DNA of 64,000 bases. Origin: Umezawaea tangerina (GTDB lineage: Bacteria > Actinomycetota > Actinomycetes > Mycobacteriales > Pseudonocardiaceae). The notes below the pieces were generated by a model. That model saw only the letters and a list, made by a program, of their open reading frames with translations, searched no databases and was not told the origin of the DNA. Of the stretch, positions 24,957 to 34,291 are shown one piece after another (positions within the stretch are counted from its first letter, which is position 1; each line of letters opens with the position of its first letter). The stretch is taken from assembly GCF_003002815.1 (NCBI RefSeq), contig NZ_PVTF01000009.1:62001-126000 (forward strand), in the 5' to 3' direction. The position numbers and the translations under genes were made by a program.

Positions 24957-27397
24957 TCCGCCGGTCGCCGTTCACCTCAGCGCTGGTCCTGGCGCTGTGG
25001 GGCGTCGGCGCGGCCACCGGCAGCCTGGTCTCCGGCCCGTCGGACGACCTGCTGACCGCTGTGGGCTTCGGCGCGTCCTCCCCCTTGTGGACGTCGCTCA
25101 CGTCCGCGCTGTGGTGCATGAACATGCTGGGCTACCTCGGCACGACCGCGTTGCTGCTGGTGTTCGGCCCGATCGCCGAGCGCGAGTTCGGCTCGGGCCC
25201 GACCGCGCTGCTGTTCGCGGCCTGCCAGGTGCTCGGCTGCTTCGCGGGCGCGGCGGTCGTGCGGCTGGGCGCGGCGTTCGAGTGGGACTGGCTGACGTTC
25301 CTGGACGGCGACGTGGCGGTCGTGCCGTCGGCGGGTGTGGTGGGGCTGGCGCTCGCGGCGAGCTTCCGGCTGCCCGCGCTGTGGCGGCGGCGGGTGCGGC
25401 TGCTGCTGGTCGTCGGGCTGCTCGTGCTGGCGCTGTACTCGGGCTACCTGGAGGACGTGCTGCGGCTGGCGGGCGGCATCGCCGGTCTGGTCGTCGGCGC
25501 CCTGACGGTGCGCCGCCGGTCGGCGCCGTCCGCGCCGTCGCACGAGGAGACGCGGGTGCTGGTGGCGCTGCTGCTGGCCGCCTCGGCGCTCGGCCCGGTG
25601 GTGGCGCTGCTGTCGCCGTACGCGAACGGTCCGCTGTCCTGGTTCGCCGACGTCCTCGCGGTCCCGCAGCCCGACGCCGACATGGTGGCCTCCGTCTGCG
25701 CGGAGCCCGACCTGGTCGAGGCCTGCCGCAGCATGACCGTGCAGGCCTCCTACGACCGGCTGCCGCTGATGGTCATGTCGGTGCTGCCCGCGCTGCTGCT
25801 GCTCGTGCTGGCCGAGGGCCTGCGCCGGGGCAGGAGGTTCGCGTGGTGGACCGCCCTGGTGGTCAACCTGGCGATGGCGGGCCTGCTCGGCTGGTACGTG
25901 GTCGAGCTCGTGCAGCTCAGCGACGGCGCGGCGACCCCCGGCATGGTCGTGGAGTACGGCCTGCCGTTCCTGCTGCCGGTGGTGATCGTGGTCGTCCTGC
26001 TGCTGACGCGGGCGCACTTCCCGCTGGCCACGCCGGTGCGCAGGTTCTGGGCGCCGACCGGTGGCGGTCTGCTGGCGCTGAGCGCGCTGTACGTCGGCGG
26101 CGGTTACCTGGTGCGCGACCAGTTCACGCCCTCGCCGACGTTCGCCGACCTGCTCGCGGACCTGCCCGCGCGGTTCCTGCCGCCGGGCTACCTGAACCTG
26201 CTGCCCATGCGGTTCAGCGCCGACGACCTGGTGGCCACGCTGCTGTTCGAGTACACCGGCGTCGTCTTCTGGACCCTCGTCCTGGGCGCCGTGCTCCAAG
26301 CCGCGTGGCGGGCCGCCCCGTCGGACGAGGCGACCGCCGCGACACGGGCTCGGGACCTGGTGCTGCGCTACGGCGGGACGTCCCTGTCCTACATGACGAC
26401 CTGGCGCGGCAACCACTACTGGTTCACCGAGGACGGCCGCGCGGTGATCGCCTACCGCGTGGTGGCGACGATCGCGCTCACCATCGGCGACCCGATCGGC
26501 GCCCCGGACGCCCGGCGCGACGCCGTGCGCGGCTTCGCCGAGTTCTGCGCGCACCACGGCTGGACGCCGTGCCTCTACAGCATCGGCCAGGAGCTGCGCG
26601 ACTCCGTGGACGCCCACGGGTGGAGCACCGTCCAGGTCGCCGAGGACACCGTGATCCCGTTGGCGGAGCTGGCCTTCACCGGCAAGAAGTGGCAGGACGT
26701 GCGCACCGCGCTCAACAAGGCGGCCAAGGACGGCGTGACCGCGGAGTGGTGGGACTACCGCGCCGCGCCGCACGCGCTGACCGACCAGATCCGGGCGATC
26801 TCCGAGGAGTGGGTGGCGGACAAGGGGCTGCCGGAGATGGGGTTCACCCTCGGCGGCATCGAGGAGCTGTCCGGCGAGGGCGTGCGCTGCCTGATCGCGG
26901 TCGACGCCGACCGCACCGTGCACGGGATCACCAGCTGGCTCCCGGTGTACCGCGACGGCGAGGTCGTGGGGTGGACGCTGGACTTCATGCGGCGCAGGGC
27001 CGACGGCTTCCGCGGGTCGATGGAGTTCCTGATCGCCTCGGCCGCGTCGACGCTGAAGGAGGAGGGCGCCGGGTTCCTGAGCCTGTCCGGCGCGCCGCTC
27101 GCCCGGCTGGACCGCGGTGAGCAGCCGGGCGGGCTCCAGCGGGTGCTGGACTTCACCGGGCGGGTGCTGGAGCCGGTGTACGGGTTCCGCTCGCTGTTCG
27201 CGTTCAAGGCCAAGTTCCAGCCGGTGTACCACCCGATGTTCATGGCCTACCCGGACTCCGCCGCGCTCCCCCGGATCGCGAACGCGGTCAGCCGCGCCTA
27301 CCTGCCGGGGATCAGCGCCAGGCAGGGGCTGCTGCTGGCGAAGAAGGTCGTCATCGGCTGGGACGGCGGCCGGGCCGGGGTCGGCCAGCGCCGCTGA
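24953..27397 (+). CDS. Rhomboid-like/DUF2156 protein, probable aminoacyl-phosphatidylglycerol synthase
   Basis: An 814-residue polytopic membrane protein. Residues 1-200 look like a rhomboid-type bundle of about six helices (GYLGTTALLLVFGPIAEREFGSG). More helices extend to about 460. The C-terminal 330 residues are a DUF2156/MprF-type double-GNAT domain: LSYMTTWRGNHYWFTEDGRA and AYRVVATIALTIGDPIGAP. Later segments are KWQDVRTALNKAAKDG, GFTLGGIEELSG and VGWTLDFMRRRADGFRGSMEFL. This domain transfers an amino acid from aminoacyl-tRNA to membrane lipid. No lysyl-tRNA synthetase domain is attached, unlike LysX. The amino acid and lipid are unknown. The start is GTG 24953, overlapping the esterase gene stop. 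Confidence 0.85.
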   Translation: MIRRSPFTSALVLALWGVGAATGSLVSGPSDDLLTAVGFGASSPLWTSLTSALWCMNMLGYLGTTALLLVFGPIAEREFGSGPTALLFAACQVLGCFAGAAVVRLGAAFEWDWLTFLDGDVAVVPSAGVVGLALAASFRLPALWRRRVRLLLVVGLLVLALYSGYLEDVLRLAGGIAGLVVGALTVRRRSAPSAPSHEETRVLVALLLAASALGPVVALLSPYANGPLSWFADVLAVPQPDADMVASVCAEPDLVEACRSMTVQASYDRLPLMVMSVLPALLLLVLAEGLRRGRRFAWWTALVVNLAMAGLLGWYVVELVQLSDGAATPGMVVEYGLPFLLPVVIVVVLLLTRAHFPLATPVRRFWAPTGGGLLALSALYVGGGYLVRDQFTPSPTFADLLADLPARFLPPGYLNLLPMRFSADDLVATLLFEYTGVVFWTLVLGAVLQAAWRAAPSDEATAATRARDLVLRYGGTSLSYMTTWRGNHYWFTEDGRAVIAYRVVATIALTIGDPIGAPDARRDAVRGFAEFCAHHGWTPCLYSIGQELRDSVDAHGWSTVQVAEDTVIPLAELAFTGKKWQDVRTALNKAAKDGVTAEWWDYRAAPHALTDQIRAISEEWVADKGLPEMGFTLGGIEELSGEGVRCLIAVDADRTVHGITSWLPVYRDGEVVGWTLDFMRRRADGFRGSMEFLIASAASTLKEEGAGFLSLSGAPLARLDRGEQPGGLQRVLDFTGRVLEPVYGFRSLFAFKAKFQPVYHPMFMAYPDSAALPRIANAVSRAYLPGISARQGLLLAKKVVIGWDGGRAGVGQRR

Positions 27398-27474
27398 AGC
27401 GCGGGCAGGCCGCGCACAGGGCAGACTGGGGCGGCGCGGAGCACGTGCCGCGCCCCCACACCCCCGGAGCGCCC

Positions 27475-27927
27475 ATGACCCTGTTGTACGCAGTCGTGCT
27501 CGTCGCCGTCGCCGCGGCCGTGGTGGCCGGCGTGCTCTACGCGCGCCGGACGCCGAAACCGGGGGAGCTCCGGGATTCCGCGCCGGACGAGTCCTGGCTG
27601 AGCAGGCCGCAGCCGGGCGACATCTGGTGGGCGGACGTGCCGTTCCGCGAGGGCACCGGCGGCAAGGTGCGGCCGTGCGTCGTGCTGCGCACCCACCGCA
27701 GGCGCGTGGACGTCCTGCGGATCACCAGCCAGGACAAGAGCGACCGGTCGGACCACCTGCGGATCCCCACCAAGGGCTGGGACCCCAAGGCCACCCACGA
27801 CAGCTACGTGGACCTGTCCGAGCCGTTCCGGCTCAACGACCGCGCGTTCAGCCGCAAGGCGGGCCGGATGAGCACGTCGGCGTGGTCGGCGGTGCGCGAG
27901 CAGCACCCGACCGGCTGGGCCGGCTGA
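27475..27927 (+). CDS. Membrane-tethered PemK/MazF-fold protein
   Basis: A 150-residue protein with an N-terminal transmembrane helix (residues 3-22, TLLYAVVLVAVAAAVVAGVL), a short linker and a PemK/MazF-like domain. The domain signature is PQPGDIWWADVPF (around 44-56), then KVRPCVVLRTHRRRVDVLRI and the later basic THDSYVDLSEPFRL. Free MazF/PemK proteins are mRNA interferases with a partner antitoxin. Here there is no antitoxin-like gene on either side and the domain is anchored, so a non-toxin role or regulation by location is possible. GGAG lies 7 nt before ATG 27475. Confidence 0.75.
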   Translation: MTLLYAVVLVAVAAAVVAGVLYARRTPKPGELRDSAPDESWLSRPQPGDIWWADVPFREGTGGKVRPCVVLRTHRRRVDVLRITSQDKSDRSDHLRIPTKGWDPKATHDSYVDLSEPFRLNDRAFSRKAGRMSTSAWSAVREQHPTGWAG

Positions 27928-27957
27928 CGCCGGGACCCGTTGCGCGACAAGGGGAGC

Positions 27958-27993
27958 ACCGGTGGTGCCGCCGCGGACGACGGCACCACCGGT
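27958..27993. terminator. Bidirectional terminator between convergent genes
   Basis: A perfect 13-bp stem (ACCGGTGGTGCCG/CGGCACCACCGGT) with a 10-nt loop sits between the stops of the PemK-fold gene (27927) and the GH2 gene (28001 on the minus strand). Its placement suits termination from both sides. Confidence 0.8.
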
Positions 27994-28000
27994 CACGCCC

Positions 28001-30760
28001 CTAGGGTGCCCAGGGGTTGGACACCGCCCAGCTCACGTCCTGGTTGTAGGACGAGGCGTTGTCGTAGGTGTGCGCGCCGCCGCTGGAGGCGACCCACACC
28101 TCCTCCGCGTAGTGCCGCACGTTCGTGCCCAGCTCGTTGACCGAGGCGAACCGCACACCGCCCGTTCCCGGCTGGGCGCAGAAGGTCGCGTCCTTCCGGA
28201 AGAGGTCGGTGTTCTCGTTGGTCGCCAGGCGGACCCGGAAGTCCGCGTGCCGCAGGAACTGGCCGGGGAAGTTGCGCGACTCGAACGAGTAGCACGAGGA
28301 GTCGGCCAGACCCCGTCGGACGACGAACGTGGCGTCGGACTTGGTCAACGCCGCGCTGGCGTCGTTCACCACGTCCGTGCGGGCCAGTCCGGACTGGTGC
28401 CGCAGGTACCGGTCGGTGAAGCCGGGCGTGGTCACCCGGAACGACCTCGCCTGGTCCAGCGGCAGGTCCGCGCCGCTGCGCCAGAGCCCGGTGCTCGCCG
28501 CCCACGTGGTGTCGGCGGCGTAGCTCCCGCCGCCGTCCCACGCGTTCGACCCGCCCGCGCTGGCGATGTAGACGGCCTCGTTGTAGTGCCGGATGAAGGA
28601 CCCGCGCACGTTGTAGGACTCCAGCGCGGTACCACCGGTCCCCTCGCGGGCGCAGAACGTCGCGTCACCCGCGAAACCGGCCGACCCGTCGTTGGAGTCG
28701 GTGCGGATCCGGGAGTTCGAGTGCCGCAGGAACCTGCCGGGGAAGTTGCGGGACTCGAACGACAGGCACGCCGTGTCGGCCAGACCGGGACGGGCCCAGA
28801 ACGTGGCGTCCTGCTTGGCCACGTCCGAGCTCGCGTCGTTGACGACGTCCGTGCGCCCCAAGGAGTCCGAGTGGCGCAGGAACCGGTCGGTGTACCCGGT
28901 CGTGGTCACCCGCAACGAGACCAGCTCGCCGCGGCCGACCTCGGTGCCGCGCGCGATGGCCAGCACCCGCTGGTTCACCTCGCGCACCCGCGCCTCGGTC
29001 ATCTTCAGCACCCGGCGGTCGTAGGTGTAGAAGCCGTTGACCTCGTTCTCCACGTCGTAGGGCTCGGTGTAGACCGACGCCGACAGCCCGCGCGAGTGCA
29101 CGAACTTGCCGACCTCCTTGGTGATGTCCACGTACCGGTTCGTCAGCGACGTCTCGTCCGGGTACAGCGCGCCGTAGGCGAACCCGGCTCCCGGCTGCCA
29201 CTCGCTGCCGGTGACCCGCCTGCCCAGGCCGCCGTACTCGCCCAGCACCGCGACCCGCGTGGCCGTGGGAAGCCTGGTGCCGGTGGAGATCTGGTAGGCG
29301 TGGTCGTCGATCACGTCGCCGTTGGAGGGTTCCGGGTCGGACGCGCAGCAGTTCGAGCCGGAGTTGTGGTTGATCAGCCTGGTGTTGTCGATCGAGCGCA
29401 CCAGGTCGACGATGCGGCCGTTGTCGTACTCGCCCCAGCCCTCGTTGAACGGGACCCACTGGACGATCGACGTGATCCCCTTGAGCTGGTCGACGATCCG
29501 GCGCAGCTCCGACTCGTAGTTCGCGTGGCTGGCGACCGGGGTGTCGTCGACCGCGTCGAGCGCGGGCATGTCCTGCCACACCATCAGCCCGAGCCGGTCC
29601 GCGTGGTAGAACCAGCGGGCCGGTTCGACCTTGATGTGCTTGCGGACCATGTTGAAGCCCAACGCCTTCTGGCGTTCCAGGTCGAACCGGAGCGCCTCGT
29701 CGGTCGGCGCGGTGTAGATGCCGTCCGGCCAGTAGCCCTGGTCGAGCGTGCCGAGCTGGTACACGAACTTGCCGTTCAACGTCGGCCGCAGCACACCGCC
29801 GATCATCGCCTTGCCGATCGACCGCATGCCGAAGTAGCCGGTGACGGCGTCCCCTCCCCCGATGCCCGTGAGGCTCACCCGCAGGTCGTAGAGGAACGGG
29901 TCGTCCGGCGACCACAGCCGGGCGTTCGGGACGGGGATCCGCAGGTGCGACCCGGTCGGGCCGGTGGCGGTCCCGACGACCTGCCCGCCGCTGAGCACCT
30001 CGGCGCGGGCCTGCAGGCCGGACGTGCCCTGCACCACCAGGTCGAGCACACCCGCGGAGACGTCCGGGGTGGTGTCGAGCCGGGTGATGCTGGCCTCGTT
30101 GACCGGTTCCAGCCACACGGTCTGCCAGATCCCGGAGGCGGCGGTGTAGAAGATGCCGCTGGGGTCCTTGCGCTGCTTGCCGATCGGGAACAGGCCGCCG
30201 TCGACGGTCGAGCGGGCCCCGACGATGATCTCGTTCGCGCCCGACTTCAGCGCGGACGTGATGTCGAGGGAGAACGCGTCGTAGCCGCCGGTGTGCGTCG
30301 AGCCGACGCGGACCCCGTTGACCCACACGCGGGTCTCCCAGGTGACCGCGCCGAAGTTGAGCTTGACCCGCTTGCCGCTCCAGGTGCTCGGGACCGTCAC
30401 CGTGCGGCGGTAGTACATGTTGTCCTCGTGCCGCTTGATCCCCGACAGCGCGGACTCGATCGGGTAGGGCACCAGGACGCCCTCGGACAGCGTGCGGCCG
30501 ATGGGCGGCGAGTCGAGGTTGGGGGCTCCGGCGAACTCCCACACCCCGTTGAGGTTCAGCCACTCCGAGCGCACCAGCTGCGGGCGCGGGTACTCGGGCA
30601 GCGCGTTGGTCGGTGAGACCTGGGCGGTCCAGGGGGTCGTGAGCTGGAACGGCTTCGGCTGCCAGGTGGCAGCCGAAGCCGTTGGTGCGACGGCGACCGC
30701 GGCCGTCGTCGCTAGTAGGAGACCGGTGACGACGCTCAGGACGCGTCGGAAGGAGGACAT
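28001..30760 (-). CDS. Secreted GH2 glycoside hydrolase with two C-terminal AbfB domains
   Basis: A 919-residue exported enzyme. It has a signal peptide (1-31), GH2 sugar-binding domain (about 60-220), immunoglobulin-like domain (220-320) and TIM barrel (325-600). The acid/base Glu is in WVPFNEGWGEYD (Glu440) and the nucleophile Glu in VAVLGEYGGLG (Glu508). Two tandem AbfB/CBM42-like repeats follow (about 612-755 and 772-915), each opening with RVTTxGxTDRxLRH and carrying ESRNFPGxFLRH. AbfB domains bind arabinofuranose side chains. A GH2 beta-D-galactofuranosidase is known from Streptomyces, so a furanosidase is a good guess. GGAG precedes ATG 30760, and TTG 30772 is less likely. It follows the ABC permease by 61 nt and is probably the last gene of the LacI-controlled operon. 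Confidence 0.85.
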   Translation of the reverse strand: MSSFRRVLSVVTGLLLATTAAVAVAPTASAATWQPKPFQLTTPWTAQVSPTNALPEYPRPQLVRSEWLNLNGVWEFAGAPNLDSPPIGRTLSEGVLVPYPIESALSGIKRHEDNMYYRRTVTVPSTWSGKRVKLNFGAVTWETRVWVNGVRVGSTHTGGYDAFSLDITSALKSGANEIIVGARSTVDGGLFPIGKQRKDPSGIFYTAASGIWQTVWLEPVNEASITRLDTTPDVSAGVLDLVVQGTSGLQARAEVLSGGQVVGTATGPTGSHLRIPVPNARLWSPDDPFLYDLRVSLTGIGGGDAVTGYFGMRSIGKAMIGGVLRPTLNGKFVYQLGTLDQGYWPDGIYTAPTDEALRFDLERQKALGFNMVRKHIKVEPARWFYHADRLGLMVWQDMPALDAVDDTPVASHANYESELRRIVDQLKGITSIVQWVPFNEGWGEYDNGRIVDLVRSIDNTRLINHNSGSNCCASDPEPSNGDVIDDHAYQISTGTRLPTATRVAVLGEYGGLGRRVTGSEWQPGAGFAYGALYPDETSLTNRYVDITKEVGKFVHSRGLSASVYTEPYDVENEVNGFYTYDRRVLKMTEARVREVNQRVLAIARGTEVGRGELVSLRVTTTGYTDRFLRHSDSLGRTDVVNDASSDVAKQDATFWARPGLADTACLSFESRNFPGRFLRHSNSRIRTDSNDGSAGFAGDATFCAREGTGGTALESYNVRGSFIRHYNEAVYIASAGGSNAWDGGGSYAADTTWAASTGLWRSGADLPLDQARSFRVTTPGFTDRYLRHQSGLARTDVVNDASAALTKSDATFVVRRGLADSSCYSFESRNFPGQFLRHADFRVRLATNENTDLFRKDATFCAQPGTGGVRFASVNELGTNVRHYAEEVWVASSGGAHTYDNASSYNQDVSWAVSNPWAP

Positions 30761-30821
30761 CGTTGGCTCCAAGACTTCGCAGGGGAACGCAGCCGGGCCG
30801 TGCTGGTGGAGCGGGGACCTC

Positions 30822-31820
30822 CTATCTCCCGGGTTTCGTCCGGGCTAGCGACCGTTGCAGGACCACCACCAGGAGCAGGAACGCCCCGCTGACCACCGAC
30901 TGGTAGTTGCTGTCGAGCGTGCCGATCTGGTTGATGATGTTCTGGATGACGTTGCGCAGCCCCACACCGATGACCGTGCCGAGCACGGTGCCCGCGCCGC
31001 CGGTGAGCAGGGTGCCGCCGATGACGACGACCGAGATGGCGTCCAGCTCGGTGCCCACGCCGATCACGGTGACGCCGGACTGCAGGTAGGCCGCCGTCAG
31101 GGCGCCGGCCAGTCCGGAGAGCACACCGCTCATCGTGTAGACGGTGATCTTGGTGCGGGCGACCGGGAGGCCCATCAGCAGCGCGGACTGCTCCGCGCCG
31201 CCGGTGGCGAACACCGACTGGCCGAACCTGGTGCGGCGCAGGACGACCGCGCCGATCACGCAGAGGACCAGCGCGATGAACACCGGGTACCCGAAGCCGC
31301 CGATCGTGCCGCGGCCCAGCTCGATGAACGCCGAGTCGGCGGGCACCCGGTAGGTGTTCGAGCCCTCGTCGGTGATCGCCAGCAGCAGCCCTCGCGCGAA
31401 CAGCAGCGACGCCAGCGTCACGATGAACGGCGCCATCTTCGTCCTGGCCACCAGCACGCCGTTGACGAACCCGATCAGCCCGCACACCGCCAGCGGCAGC
31501 GCGAGCGCGACCAGGAACCCGTACTGGGAGCCGTAGGCCGCCAGCACGCCGCCCAGCGCGTAGAGCGACCCGACGGACAGGTCGATGCCGCCGGTGATGA
31601 TCACGAACGTCATGCCGAGCGCGATCACCGCCAGGAACGAGCTCTGCAGGGCGAGGTCGCGCAGGTTGTCCAGGCTGCCGAAGCGCGGGAACGAGAACCA
31701 CGCGACGGCCACCACGATCACCAGCGCGATGGCCGCGCCCTGCCGTTGCAGGACGCCGGTCATCAGCTCGCGGCGGGTGGCGGCCGCGGTGTCCGGAGGA
31801 TCGGTGATCACGGCGGTCAA
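30822..31820 (-). CDS. Sugar ABC transporter permease (YjfF-like)
   Basis: A 332-residue permease of the BPD_transp_2 (RbsC/YjfF) family with 8-10 predicted helices. The family motif region ALGMTFVIITGGIDLSVGSLYAL (residues about 68-90) and the later EEA-like loop GVGTELDAISVVVIGGTLLTGG are clear. It would pair with the second permease gene just upstream to form a heterodimeric channel, as YtfT/YjfF do for galactofuranose in E. coli. Its start overlaps the stop of that gene by 4 nt. Confidence 0.88.
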   Translation of the reverse strand: MTAVITDPPDTAAATRRELMTGVLQRQGAAIALVIVVAVAWFSFPRFGSLDNLRDLALQSSFLAVIALGMTFVIITGGIDLSVGSLYALGGVLAAYGSQYGFLVALALPLAVCGLIGFVNGVLVARTKMAPFIVTLASLLFARGLLLAITDEGSNTYRVPADSAFIELGRGTIGGFGYPVFIALVLCVIGAVVLRRTRFGQSVFATGGAEQSALLMGLPVARTKITVYTMSGVLSGLAGALTAAYLQSGVTVIGVGTELDAISVVVIGGTLLTGGAGTVLGTVIGVGLRNVIQNIINQIGTLDSNYQSVVSGAFLLLVVVLQRSLARTKPGR

Positions 31821-32782
31821 CGGGTGCTCCGTTCACGGGCGACGTACACCGCGACGACGATGATCGCGGCCTGGACCATCTGCGCGGTCGAGTCGGGCAG
31901 GTTGTGCTTGATGAGCGTGGCGCGCACCAGCTGCATGAGGATCACGCCGAACACCGTGCCGAGGATCCGCACCCGGCCGCCGGTCAGCGCCGTGCCGCCG
32001 ACGACCACCGCGGTGATCGCCGACAGCTCCATGAGCATCCCGATGTCGGCCGGGTCGCTGGCGCTGAGCCGCGCGGTCGCCAGCACGCCCGCCACGGCCG
32101 CGAGCAGGCCGCAGATCGCGTACACGCCGACCAGCACGGCCTTCACCGGCAGGCCCGCCAACGCGCTCGCGGTGCGGTTGCCGCCGATCGCGACCAGCCT
32201 GCGGCCGAACGTGGTCCGCCCGACCAGCAGCGCCATCACGACCGACAGCAGGCCCGCGATCCACACGCTGATCGGGATGCCCGCGAGGTCGCCGGTGCCC
32301 AGCTCCAGGAACGTCTTGTCGTGCAGCTGGACCAGCTGGCCGTTGGCGATCACGAGCGCGAGCCCCCGACCGCCGACCAGCAGGGCGAGCGTCGCCACGA
32401 TCGGCTGGATGCCGACGTGGGCGACCAGGAACCCGTTGAACGTCCCGGCGGCGAGCCCCACCACCAGCGCGATGGCGATGGCGGGGACCGGACCGGCGCC
32501 CAGGTACAGCGGGATGAGCGACGCGGCGAGCGCCATGACGGCGCCGACCGACAGGTCGACGCCCTCCGTGCCGATCACCAGCGCCATGCCCAGCGCGACG
32601 ATGCAGACCGGCGCGGCCTGCACCAGCTGCGTGCGGAAGTTGCCCAGCGTCAGGAAGTTCGCGGTGAAGAACACGTTGAACAGCAGCAGCGCGGCCACGG
32701 CCACGTACACGCCGTACTCCTGCAGCCACCGGGCGACGCGCGCGCGGTCGATCCCGCCCGCCGTAGCCGTCACCGCGGTCAC
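31817..32782 (-). CDS. Sugar ABC transporter permease (YtfT-like)
   Basis: A 321-residue membrane protein of the RbsC-type permease family. The conserved segment IVALGMALVIGTEGVDLSVGAVMAL is shortened here to its key part, GTEGVDLSVGAVMALA (around residues 70-85). The cytoplasmic coupling loop is MLMELSAITAVVVGGTALTGG. It is flanked by 4-nt overlaps with the ATPase gene upstream and the other permease downstream, so the three are translated together. The partnership with the YjfF-like protein suggests a heteromeric permease. Confidence 0.88.
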   Translation of the reverse strand: MTAVTATAGGIDRARVARWLQEYGVYVAVAALLLFNVFFTANFLTLGNFRTQLVQAAPVCIVALGMALVIGTEGVDLSVGAVMALAASLIPLYLGAGPVPAIAIALVVGLAAGTFNGFLVAHVGIQPIVATLALLVGGRGLALVIANGQLVQLHDKTFLELGTGDLAGIPISVWIAGLLSVVMALLVGRTTFGRRLVAIGGNRTASALAGLPVKAVLVGVYAICGLLAAVAGVLATARLSASDPADIGMLMELSAITAVVVGGTALTGGRVRILGTVFGVILMQLVRATLIKHNLPDSTAQMVQAAIIVVAVYVARERSTR

Positions 32783-34290
32783 GGCGCCTCCCCCGCGATC
32801 GCGGCGAGCACCTTGTCCTGGGTCAGGTCGTCCCCGGACAGCTCACCCACCACCGCTCCGTCCTTGAGCACGACCAGCCGGTCAGCCCCGTCGAGCAGTT
32901 CCTCCATCTCCGAGGAGATCAGCAGCACGGCCAAGCCTTCCTGGGCGAGTTCGTCGATCAGCGCCTGCACCTCGGCCTTGGCGCCGACGTCGATGCCGCG
33001 GGTGGGCTCGTCGAGCAGCAGGACCTTCGGCTTGGTGCACAGCCAGCGGGCCAGCAGCACCTTCTGCTGGTTGCCGCCGGACAGCTCCGACACGAGCTGG
33101 TCGGGGTTGGAAACCTTGATGCGCAGGCGTTTCACGAAGGTGTCGACGATCTTGTCCTGCTTGTCCCTGCTGACCACGCCGAAGCGGGACAGCTGGGGCA
33201 GCGCGGCGAGCACGATGTTCTCCCGCACGGACAGGTTGGGGATGATCCCCTCCGCCTTGCGGTCCTCCGCCAGCATGTTGACGCCCGCGGCCATCGCCGC
33301 GCCGACGTCACCTGACTTGAGCGCCTTGCCGCCGACCAGCACCGTGCCGCCGTCCAGCGGCAGGGCGCCGACGATGGCGCGGGCGGTCTCGGTGCGGCCC
33401 GAGCCGAGCAGCCCGGCGAGGCCGACGACCTCACCGGGCCGGATCGACACCGACACGTCGGACAGCCGGACCCCGCTGGACAGGTTGTCCGCTTGCAGGA
33501 TCGGCTCCCGACCGGCCTGGTGGTCCTCGCCGAACGCGGTCGCGCCGTGCTCGCGGATGTCGTTGACGCTGCGACCCAGCATCATCGACACCAGCTCGAT
33601 GCGGGACAGGTCCCCGAGCGGCCCGGTGTGGACGAGCTTGCCGTCGCGCAGCACCGTGACCTGGTCGCAGATCCGGTACAGCTCGTCCATCCGGTGGCTC
33701 ACGTAGACGACCGCGATGCCCTTCTCGTGCAGCCGTTCGACGACCGAGAACAGCGTCTCGACCTCGCGCGGCTCCAACGACGAGGTCGGCTCGTCCATGA
33801 TCACCACGTCGGCGTCGGTGGACACCGCGCGGACCAGGGCCACCATCTGCTGGGCGCCGACGCTGAGCGTCCCGAGTGGACGCTTCACGTCGGTGTCGAT
33901 GCCGTAGCCGCCCAGCAGCTCCGCGGCCCTGCGGTTCATCTCCGCCCAGTCCACGAGCCCGAACCTGGTCTTCGGCTCGCGGCCGAGGAACACGTTGGCC
34001 GCCACGCTGAGCAGCGGGACGAGGTTGACCTCCTGGTAGATCGTGGAGATCCCGGCCTCCTGCGCCCGCACCGGGCGGTCGAAGGACACCACCTCGCCCC
34101 GCAGCCGGACCTCGCCGGAGTCGGGGCGGTGCACGCCCGTGAGCACTTTGATCAGCGTGGACTTGCCCGCGCCGTTCTCCCCGACCAGGGCGTGCACCTC
34201 CCCCGGCCGCACCGCGAACGACACCCCGTCGAGCGCGCGAACGCCGACGAACTCCTTCACGACGTCGGTGACCTCCAGCACGGGATCCAC
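32779..34290 (-). CDS. Sugar ABC transporter ATP-binding protein (YtfR/RbsA-like)
   Basis: A 503-residue double ABC ATPase. The N-terminal half has Walker A GENGAGKST (about 38-46), Q-loop IYQEVNLVP, and Walker B VVIMDEPTSSLEP; its signature region is the degenerate LSVGAQQM. The C-terminal half has a degenerate Walker A (GLLGSGRTE), the signature LSGGNQQK and Walker B VLLLDEPTRGID. This asymmetry is normal for the RbsA/MglA/YtfR class. It energises uptake through the two permeases encoded just downstream. Confidence 0.92.
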   Translation of the reverse strand: MDPVLEVTDVVKEFVGVRALDGVSFAVRPGEVHALVGENGAGKSTLIKVLTGVHRPDSGEVRLRGEVVSFDRPVRAQEAGISTIYQEVNLVPLLSVAANVFLGREPKTRFGLVDWAEMNRRAAELLGGYGIDTDVKRPLGTLSVGAQQMVALVRAVSTDADVVIMDEPTSSLEPREVETLFSVVERLHEKGIAVVYVSHRMDELYRICDQVTVLRDGKLVHTGPLGDLSRIELVSMMLGRSVNDIREHGATAFGEDHQAGREPILQADNLSSGVRLSDVSVSIRPGEVVGLAGLLGSGRTETARAIVGALPLDGGTVLVGGKALKSGDVGAAMAAGVNMLAEDRKAEGIIPNLSVRENIVLAALPQLSRFGVVSRDKQDKIVDTFVKRLRIKVSNPDQLVSELSGGNQQKVLLARWLCTKPKVLLLDEPTRGIDVGAKAEVQALIDELAQEGLAVLLISSEMEELLDGADRLVVLKDGAVVGELSGDDLTQDKVLAAIAGEAP

Positions 34291-34291
34291 G

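Noticed and set aside
24977-27232. Long minus-strand open frame opposite the DUF2156 gene
   Set aside because: Low-complexity Arg/Gln/Gly translation; typical shadow frame in GC-rich DNA.
28010-28930. Two similar DNA segments inside the GH2 gene
   Set aside because: They encode tandem AbfB domains; a domain duplication, not a mobile repeat.
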